A model generated the notes under the pieces. The model saw only the letters and a list, made by a program, of their open reading frames with translations, ran no database searches and was not told where the DNA came from. From contig CAZRAU010000060.1 of NCBI GenBank assembly GCA_964598025.1, forward strand, positions 1 through 19,714: 19,714 nt of DNA, read 5' to 3'. The DNA is from JALGWN01 sp964598025. Lineage in GTDB: Bacteria; Arandabacterota; Arandabacteria; Arandabacterales; Arandabacteraceae. The number at the start of each line of letters is the position of its first letter. Within the stretch, counting starts at the first letter, position 1. The position numbers were made by a program, and so were the translations under genes. Positions 15,753 to 19,714 of this stretch are shown piece after piece.

Positions 15753-16718
15753 ATGAGGGCCGGCGTGCGAAAGCCCATTGTCGGCGGCAACTGGAAGATG
15801 CACAAGACCGTAGCTGAGGCGCGCAGCCTGGCACTGGAGACCAAACACGCCCTGGTAAACGTCGCGGATAGAGTAGATGTAGTCCTGTGCCCGCCGTTCG
15901 GGGCGCTGGCTGCAGTCGGTGACATACTCAAGGACGGCAAGGTCGTCCTCGGCGCTCAGAATTGCCACTGGGAGGACAAGGGGGCGTTTACCGGCGAGGT
16001 TTCGGTGCCTATGCTCCGGGACTTGGGTTGCCGGTACTGTATAGTGGGTCATTCGGAGAGAAGACACAAATTCGGGGAACCCGACCAGTGGGTGTGCCGC
16101 AAGGCGAATGCTCTCCATCTACATGGCCTGACACCGATTGTCTGTGTGGGTGAGACCCTGGAGGAAAGGGAGTCGGGAAGCACCAAGGACGTAGTCCGAG
16201 GGCAGATTCTCGGCTCGCTGAAGGGCTTGAGCTCCGAACAGATGCTGAAGACGGTTATTGCCTACGAACCGGTATGGGCTATAGGTACCGGCAAGACGGC
16301 GACACCTGCCGAAGCCGAGGAAGTCCATGCCTTTATCCGAAATGTACTTATAGACGTGTATGGATTAGAGGTTGCCTTAAGGACAAGAATCCAGTATGGT
16401 GGAAGTGTGAAACCCGAGAACATGGCGGAGCTAATGGCCCAGCCCGATATCGACGGTGCGCTTGNNNNNNNNNNGGCCATCGGTCACTCCGTAGTCCATT
16501 GCCATTGCTAGGGCAGCCTCCTGCAACGCCTCGATGGGTGCAGTCACCCTTGCCTCTGCCCCATCCCCGTCAGCGTCCCGGACAGCCTGTAGGAACCCGA
16601 GAACATGGCGGAGCTAATGGCCCAGCCCGATATCGACGGTGCGCTTGTGGGCGGGGCGAGTCTGGAGGCTTCAAGCTTCGCAAGGATAGTCTCATTTGAT
16701 ATGGGAGGCGAGAGTTAG
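15753..16718 (+). CDS. tpiA: Triosephosphate isomerase, reading frame broken by an assembly artefact
   Basis: Interconverts dihydroxyacetone phosphate and glyceraldehyde 3-phosphate. Catalytic residues are Asn13 and Lys15 (GGNWKMH), His100 (IVGHSERR) and Glu172 (AYEPVWAIGTG). The frame runs to 16464, where 10 Ns begin. A 54-bp stretch just before the gap (16411-16464) is repeated exactly at 16594-16647, followed by VGGASLEASSFARIVSFDMGGES and a stop at 16716-16718. Removing 16465-16647 (183 bp) rejoins the frame perfectly and gives a normal 260-aa enzyme ending with the expected phosphate-binding GGAS loop. The real gene is therefore almost certainly intact. GAGGTG at 15742-15747 serves ATG 15753, which is 2 bp after pgk. 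Confidence 0.95.
16411..16464 (+). repeat. 54-bp direct repeat, copy 1 (within tpiA, before the gap)
   Basis: The stretch from AACCCGAGAACATGG to GGTGCGCTTG is identical to 16594-16647. It encodes residues 220-237 of triosephosphate isomerase. It directly precedes the N run, so it looks like an unmerged contig overlap. Confidence 0.97.
16465..16474. other. Assembly gap (10 N) inside tpiA
   Basis: Ten N placed by scaffolding. Since the sequence on the far side repeats the end of the near side, the two contigs probably overlap and there is no real missing sequence. Confidence 0.97.
16475..16593. other. Extraneous 119-bp segment, probable chimeric contig end
   Basis: This stretch lies between the N run and the second copy of the 54-bp repeat and does not belong to tpiA. 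On the minus strand one frame is open across its whole length and reads like part of an alanine-rich protein (for example APIEALQEAALAMAMDYGV). I do not recognise it. It probably comes from a different genomic place or organism. Confidence 0.75.
16594..16647 (+). repeat. 54-bp direct repeat, copy 2 (true continuation of tpiA)
   Basis: Identical to 16411-16464 over 54 bases; the match stops at the base before it. It leads straight into the genuine 3' end of tpiA (16648-16718). Confidence 0.97.
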
Positions 16719-16721
16719 ACG

Positions 16722-17096
16722 ATGATTAGCGTGTTGACCGGACTTCATGTGCTTATCTGCATTGGTTTGATCATAGTGGTCCTGCTTCAAACGGGCAGGG
16801 GCACGGGGATGGCAAGCGTGTTTGGGGGTGGCGGTGGTGGCGGCGGTGGCTCGCTGATGGGAGGAAAGGGGTTCGGGGGTGTCCTGGCGAAGGCTACGGC
16901 CGGTCTCGCAATTGCCTTCATGTTGACATCCATAACCCTGAGTCTGATGCCCGGTGGCGGCGGCCAGAGGGAAAGTCTGCTTGGTGGGGGCGTACCGGGT
17001 GGTACGGGGGCGCCTCAGACCGAGCAGCGTGCCCCCGCGCAGCCCGCCGACCAGGCACCCGCTGAGTCGCCTGTGGAAGCCCCGTCAGGCGAATAA
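16722..17096 (+). CDS. secG: Protein-export membrane protein SecG
   Basis: Accessory subunit of the SecYEG translocon in the inner membrane, stimulating protein export. The protein has 124 aa. Two membrane segments are visible at about 5-22 and 52-75, separated by the family loop: LLQTGRGTGMASVFGG is the counterpart of the LLQxGKGxxxxxxFGGG motif, and KGFGGVLAKATAGLAIAF starts the second helix. A run of nine glycines (35-43) lengthens the loop. The C-terminal tail (about 78-124) is rich in Gly, then Pro, Ala and Glu, and probably disordered. ATG 16722 lies 3 bp after the tpiA stop, with GGGAGG upstream at 16703-16708. The order tpi-secG-tRNA-Leu is common in bacteria. Confidence 0.93.
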   Translation: MISVLTGLHVLICIGLIIVVLLQTGRGTGMASVFGGGGGGGGGSLMGGKGFGGVLAKATAGLAIAFMLTSITLSLMPGGGGQRESLLGGGVPGGTGAPQTEQRAPAQPADQAPAESPVEAPSGE

Positions 17097-17102
17097 TCGG
17101 AG

Positions 17103-17131
17103 TTGACTATACCCGCGGACCGACATATCTT
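17103..17131 (+). promoter_or_regulatory. Promoter for tRNA-Leu
   Basis: TTGACT (17103-17108) and TATCTT (17126-17131) are separated by 17 bp, in the 61-bp space between secG and the tRNA. The start would be near 17138, about 20 bp before the tRNA. An 11-bp palindrome TATGAATCATA sits just downstream of the -10 box (17131-17141). Confidence 0.5.
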
Positions 17132-17157
17132 ATGAATCATAGCATCCGAGCGTACAT

Positions 17158-17242
17158 GCCGGGATGGTGGAACTGGTAGACACGTGCGCTTGAGGGGCGT
17201 ATGGGTTCGCCCGTGGGGGTTCAAGTCCCCCTCCCGGCACCA
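17158..17242 (+). tRNA. tRNA-Leu, anticodon GAG
   Basis: Class II tRNA with a full cloverleaf. The acceptor stem GCCGGGA (17158-17164) pairs with TCCCGGC (17232-17238). The D-arm has GTG/CAC with the GGTAGA loop. The anticodon stem TGCGC pairs with GCGTA around the loop TTGAGGG, giving anticodon GAG at 17192-17194. The long variable arm has a GGG/CCC stem with a TTCG loop. The T-arm GGGGG-TTCAAGT-CCCCC ends at 17231. Discriminator A239 and an encoded CCA (17240-17242) finish the gene. It reads CUC and CUU leucine codons. Confidence 0.97.
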
Positions 17243-17252
17243 CTCCTTCCGG

Positions 17253-17370
17253 CCTGGTGAAAAACGGCCGTCTGCTGCGTTACGCTCGTCGCTCGTAACT
17301 GCGGAGTACTACCTGAACGCCTCGTTACTCACGACTTCGCAAGCCTTGCAGCCGGGCGTTTTTGACCAGG
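17253..17370. repeat. Imperfect inverted-repeat element 1 (118 bp)
   Basis: The element starts 10 bp after tRNA-Leu with CCTGGTGAAAAACG (17253-17266) and ends with CGTTTTTGACCAGG (17357-17370), its reverse complement except for one base. Over the outer 27 bp the two ends match at 21 positions. An inner hairpin GTTACG/CGTAAC (17279-17299) and a near-central AGTACT palindrome (17305-17310) add to the folding potential. No coding signal. It may be a small non-autonomous mobile or REP-like element, or act as a transcription terminator between the converging units. Confidence 0.65.
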
Positions 17371-17381
17371 CTGGGCATATG

Positions 17382-17526
17382 CTGGTGAAGAACGGCCGTC
17401 TGCTGCGGTCATTGCCACAGGACAGGCTGACCGAGAATAGCGGCCCACGCAGCATCGCAGTTCCATCCCCGATGCTTGTCCCTGCTTCACAAGGGACCTC
17501 CGCAGCCGACCGCCACTCTTCTTCAG
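17382..17526. repeat. Inverted-repeat element 2 (145 bp), sharing its left end with element 1
   Basis: The left end CTGGTGAAGAACGGCCGTCT (continuing to 17407) repeats 26 bp of element 1 (17254-17279) with one mismatch. The right end at 17500-17526 is its imperfect reverse complement (21 of 27). The interior does not resemble element 1 by eye and contains a hairpin AGCATCG/CGATGCT (17451-17476) and a second GTCCCT/AGGGAC (17478-17497). The right end overlaps the last four bases of the converging peptidase gene, including its stop codon. Confidence 0.55.
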
Positions 17527-19418
17527 TCGACAGCGATGCCTAGCCGGCGATAGAGGTCGCGGAGCTCGTCCGTCTTCTGCTCGATGAACTCAAAGCCGGA
17601 TGTGAGCACAGCCGGATCGAGCATGTCTACACCGGTCCGCTCCTTCACTATCTCGGGCGCCGGTCTGTCGAAGCCTGCCCTCAGAAGGCTCTGATACTCA
17701 TCTACGAAACCATCCTCGTGTATGATCTTATCGGCAAACACGAGGGCCATGGCCTGGGCCATGACGTAGTTCACATTGTACATGGGGACGTCGAAGTAGT
17801 GGTGAATCACGGTCCACAGCCCTTTGTACTCGGGGTGCCTGTCGTAGTAAATGCTGTATGGGCTCGTCATAGCGAGAGCAAGTGCATCGAAATCGTCCGG
17901 CCCCTGGAGGGTTCCGTCCTCTACACCCTCATACATCTTGAGCTCGAGATGCGCAAACATGTTGTTGACCAACAGCCCGAGCGCATCCTCCAGAAACTGC
18001 TCCAGATAGTATGCCTTCGTCTCCGGATCGTTCTCTTCGGTGTAGAGCTTGTAGCCGACAAGGAGCTCGCTGGTTATGGCTACCGCTTCCGTGACGTAAG
18101 AGGGGCCGTCGGAGTAAGTGGGTTTGACGCCCGCATTGGATTGCATCTTGTGGTGAACAGCATGACCGCTCTCATGGGCGAGACCTCGAACTTCATTGAA
18201 ATAACCGTCGTAACTCATCGAAAAGAACTGCCAAGATGCGCCCGGGTATCCCGTCGCGAACATGCCGGGCACGCGCTTCTCGCCGCCGACGATGTCCAGC
18301 CTCCGGTTCGCAGGATCCAAGAGCGCACAAAGCTCGTTCTGGTATTCGTCACCGATTGCGGCCATCGTTCCCTTGATCACCTCGCAGGCCTTTTTGATCT
18401 CGAACCGGGGTTTCGCGAAGTCGGAAGCCTGCACGGTGCGGTCCCAGATGTAAACGGTGTCGTACCCCTTGTCGGCCTTGATCCTGGCTTGTCGGACTTC
18501 CTCGTATTCCTTCCTCAGGTATGCGTGTCGGGCAATCTCGTCGAAGTAATCCGCAACGTCATCGTAGGAAAGATAGAGATCGAAGAACTTGGCATCGGCG
18601 AAGTTCCTGAAGTTCTTGATCGCAGAGATCTTGTTCCTGGTCTCGATGGCTTTGATCATGGTGAAGGCGTAGATATCACGATAATCGGCCATGCTCCGGA
18701 AGTAACCCTGCCACGTGTCTTTCCTGACTTTTCTGTCATCACTGTTTATGAGGACGGAATAGTTGATGTTGACATCGAACGTGTCGCCGCCAACAACGAT
18801 ATCCGGGAATTCGGTGCGATCTATCAGCTTTTGGTAGAGCTTCTCGGACCAGGCACCGAGATATGGAGAAAGCGACGACAGGAGTTCTTCTTCCGGCAGC
18901 GACAGGGTGTGCGGCCTGTATCTCCTGGCTTCTTCGATGGCAAACGCGTATTCCCGGAGCTCCGGTTTGGCACGGAAGTACTCATCAAGCGTGGCGTCGT
19001 CGATAGCCTGGGTCTCGGTCTTGATGAACTGAATGCGGCTCTCAAGATCTCCGGAGGTCTTCTCAATTGTCTCAAGCGGACCTATCTGGTCGGTGTCGGT
19101 CGCATACTTAAGATAGGCATAAACCCAGAGTTTCCACCATCTAGGGGTGATCCTGTCGTTGAGGTCATAAGCCTCAAAGAGGTTCTCAGGCGTCGCCGTC
19201 ACCTCTCCTTTGAGGGCTTCGAGATTGTCGACATCCGAGATCAAGGCTTCCAGGTCGGCCTCGAACTCCGCCTGGCCGGCGTAGAAGTTCTTCTCCAGGT
19301 CGAATGTGTACATCTCCTTTTCGGATTCAGGGATGGGCTCGAAATCCCCGGCCGGAGCCGTAGCGGTTACGGCCACGATGACGATCGCAGCCAGCAGGAA
19401 AACGCTGATCTTCTTCAC
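17523..19418 (-). CDS. Exported M3-family zinc oligopeptidase (oligoendopeptidase F-like)
   Basis: Zinc metallopeptidase expected to cut short peptides. The zinc site is HESGH (His415, Glu416, His419) in GLAHESGHAVHH, and the third ligand is Glu444 in VTEAVAITSELL, 29 residues after the first His as in thimet oligopeptidases. An N-terminal signal peptide (MKKISVFLLAAIVIVAV, then TATAPAG) has no lipobox cysteine, so the protein is probably periplasmic or secreted, unlike the mostly cytoplasmic PepF. The length is 631 aa. I chose GTG 19418: AAGGAG (19427-19432) lies 8 bp before it and the signal peptide starts there; a TTG further upstream adds ten charged residues. It stands alone, convergent with the tRNA. 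The stop lies within the right end of element 2. Confidence 0.9.
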   Translation of the reverse strand: MKKISVFLLAAIVIVAVTATAPAGDFEPIPESEKEMYTFDLEKNFYAGQAEFEADLEALISDVDNLEALKGEVTATPENLFEAYDLNDRITPRWWKLWVYAYLKYATDTDQIGPLETIEKTSGDLESRIQFIKTETQAIDDATLDEYFRAKPELREYAFAIEEARRYRPHTLSLPEEELLSSLSPYLGAWSEKLYQKLIDRTEFPDIVVGGDTFDVNINYSVLINSDDRKVRKDTWQGYFRSMADYRDIYAFTMIKAIETRNKISAIKNFRNFADAKFFDLYLSYDDVADYFDEIARHAYLRKEYEEVRQARIKADKGYDTVYIWDRTVQASDFAKPRFEIKKACEVIKGTMAAIGDEYQNELCALLDPANRRLDIVGGEKRVPGMFATGYPGASWQFFSMSYDGYFNEVRGLAHESGHAVHHKMQSNAGVKPTYSDGPSYVTEAVAITSELLVGYKLYTEENDPETKAYYLEQFLEDALGLLVNNMFAHLELKMYEGVEDGTLQGPDDFDALALAMTSPYSIYYDRHPEYKGLWTVIHHYFDVPMYNVNYVMAQAMALVFADKIIHEDGFVDEYQSLLRAGFDRPAPEIVKERTGVDMLDPAVLTSGFEFIEQKTDELRDLYRRLGIAVD

Positions 19419-19464
19419 TCTTGTTTCTCCTTCCCTCGGGTAAATCAAAGCAGTCTACCGCTAA

Positions 19465-19493
19465 AATCTACGCCATTGGTGATGGGGCATCAA
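19465..19493 (-). promoter_or_regulatory. Promoter of the M3 peptidase gene
   Basis: Read on the minus strand, TTGATG (19493-19488) and TAGATT (19470-19465) are 17 bp apart. The -10 box is the same hexamer as in the pfk promoter. The start would be near 19458, giving a leader of about 40 nt before GTG 19418. Confidence 0.45.
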
Positions 19494-19504
19494 GCCTTTT
19501 GTGG

Positions 19505-19533
19505 TTGAAGACAGGGTTTCGGAGGAGTAGTAT
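19505..19533 (+). promoter_or_regulatory. Possible promoter of the 3'-terminal exported-protein gene
   Basis: TTGAAG (19505-19510) and TAGTAT (19528-19533) are 17 bp apart, each with four of six consensus matches. The site is divergent to the peptidase promoter, 12 bp away from its -35 box. A leader of about 80 nt would precede TTG 19620. The 19534-19605 stretch shows nothing else I can name. Confidence 0.35.
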
Positions 19534-19619
19534 TCACACGGCACAGGGCCGGATAGTCGGGTGGGTCGGCGGTGCTTCTGGACGGGAACAGGGACCCCTT
19601 TTGACGGGAGGTGACGGCG

Positions 19620-19714
19620 TTGAACAGATCGGCCTTATGGGTTCTTCTTGGTTTGGGTCTGCTGTGGTGTTCGGTTGCCCACGCCGAGAGTTTTGGCTTG
19701 GGAGTCATACTCGG
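19620..19714 (+). CDS. Predicted exported protein, N-terminal part (runs off the window)
   Basis: A TTG start at 19620 with GGAGG (19607-19611) 8 bp upstream opens a frame that continues to the window end (31 residues). It encodes a clear signal peptide: positive start MNRSAL, hydrophobic core WVLLGLGLLWCSV and an AHA cleavage site, followed by ESFGLGVIL. The cysteine has no proper lipobox before it, so a lipoprotein is unlikely. The mature start, with alternating Gly and hydrophobic residues, could begin an outer-membrane or periplasmic beta protein, but too little is visible to say. An ORF search that needs ATG would miss it. Confidence 0.6.
   Translation, partial: MNRSALWVLLGLGLLWCSVAHAESFGLGVIL

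Noticed and set aside
16411..16647. A real tandem duplication or insertion inactivating tpiA
   Set aside because: The exact repeat next to an N run, the unrelated filler and the perfect restoration of the frame point to an unmerged contig overlap.
16274..16699. An open frame across the second N gap
   Set aside because: It depends on the placeholder Ns and the chimeric insert, and reads tpiA in the wrong frame.
17478..17497. GTCCCT/AGGGAC hairpin as an intrinsic terminator
   Set aside because: No T-run follows on either strand, and a competing CTTGT/ACAAG pairing overlaps it. I treat it as internal structure of element 2.
17184..17543. A 119-codon plus-strand open frame
   Set aside because: It begins inside tRNA-Leu and runs through the two inverted-repeat elements. 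Its repeated KNGRLLR peptide is only the translation of the repeated DNA.
17718..19508. A 596-codon plus-strand open frame
   Set aside because: It is antisense to the M3 peptidase, which has a complete zinc motif, signal peptide and ribosome site. The plus-strand product shows no recognisable domain, and long antisense frames are common in GC-rich genes.
1..19714. CRISPR array, integrase, transposase, toxin-antitoxin or phage genes
   Set aside because: None were seen on either strand. The only repeats are the 54-bp assembly duplicate and the elements after the tRNA, and every long gene is housekeeping or exported peptidase.

Overview
The window is a gene-dense piece of a bacterial chromosome, moderately GC-rich by eye. 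It comes from a draft scaffold, because two 10-N gaps are present (1325-1334 and 16465-16474). The gene content suggests an anaerobic, fermentative, probably uncultivated bacterium: acetate kinase, an electron-bifurcating NfnAB transhydrogenase, a phosphofructokinase with the residues expected for pyrophosphate use, and genes for exported proteins. No marker in the window fixes the phylum, so I do not name one.

Layout. (1) 1-4555, plus strand: the 3' half of ndk, a divergent 3-hydroxyacyl-CoA dehydrogenase, ackA (interrupted by an assembly gap), then nfnA and nfnB. Stops and starts are tightly coupled, so this reads as one energy and redox operon; a bulged hairpin followed by a T-run (4588-4610) may end or attenuate it. 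(2) 4650-11396, plus strand: the classic lipid-synthesis cluster DUF177/yceD, rpmF (58 aa), plsX, fabH, fabD, fabG, acpP, fabF, then rnc. (3) 11397-17096, plus strand: a promoter overlapping a perfect 13-bp palindrome, then a glycolytic operon pfk, fba, gap, pgk, tpi, followed by secG. (4) 17103-17242: a promoter and tRNA-Leu(GAG). (5) 17253-17526: two adjacent elements bounded by inverted repeats and sharing a near-identical 26-bp end; the second abuts the stop codon of the next gene. (6) 17523-19418, minus strand: an exported M3-family oligopeptidase. (7) 19419-19714: a divergent promoter region and the start of a plus-strand gene encoding an exported protein, cut by the window end.

How the genes work together: regions 1 and 3 cover lower glycolysis, substrate-level ATP formation through acetate kinase, and NADH/NADPH/ferredoxin balancing through Nfn. 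Region 2 supplies fatty acyl chains for membranes. SecG and the two exported proteins concern the envelope.

Most of the window is conserved housekeeping content, and I see no clearly new defence, mobile or biosynthetic system. The observations most worth a second look are the paired inverted-repeat elements after the tRNA, the PPi-type phosphofructokinase, the dehydrogenase with two altered signature asparagines, the palindrome on the glycolytic promoter, and a misassembly that breaks tpi artificially.
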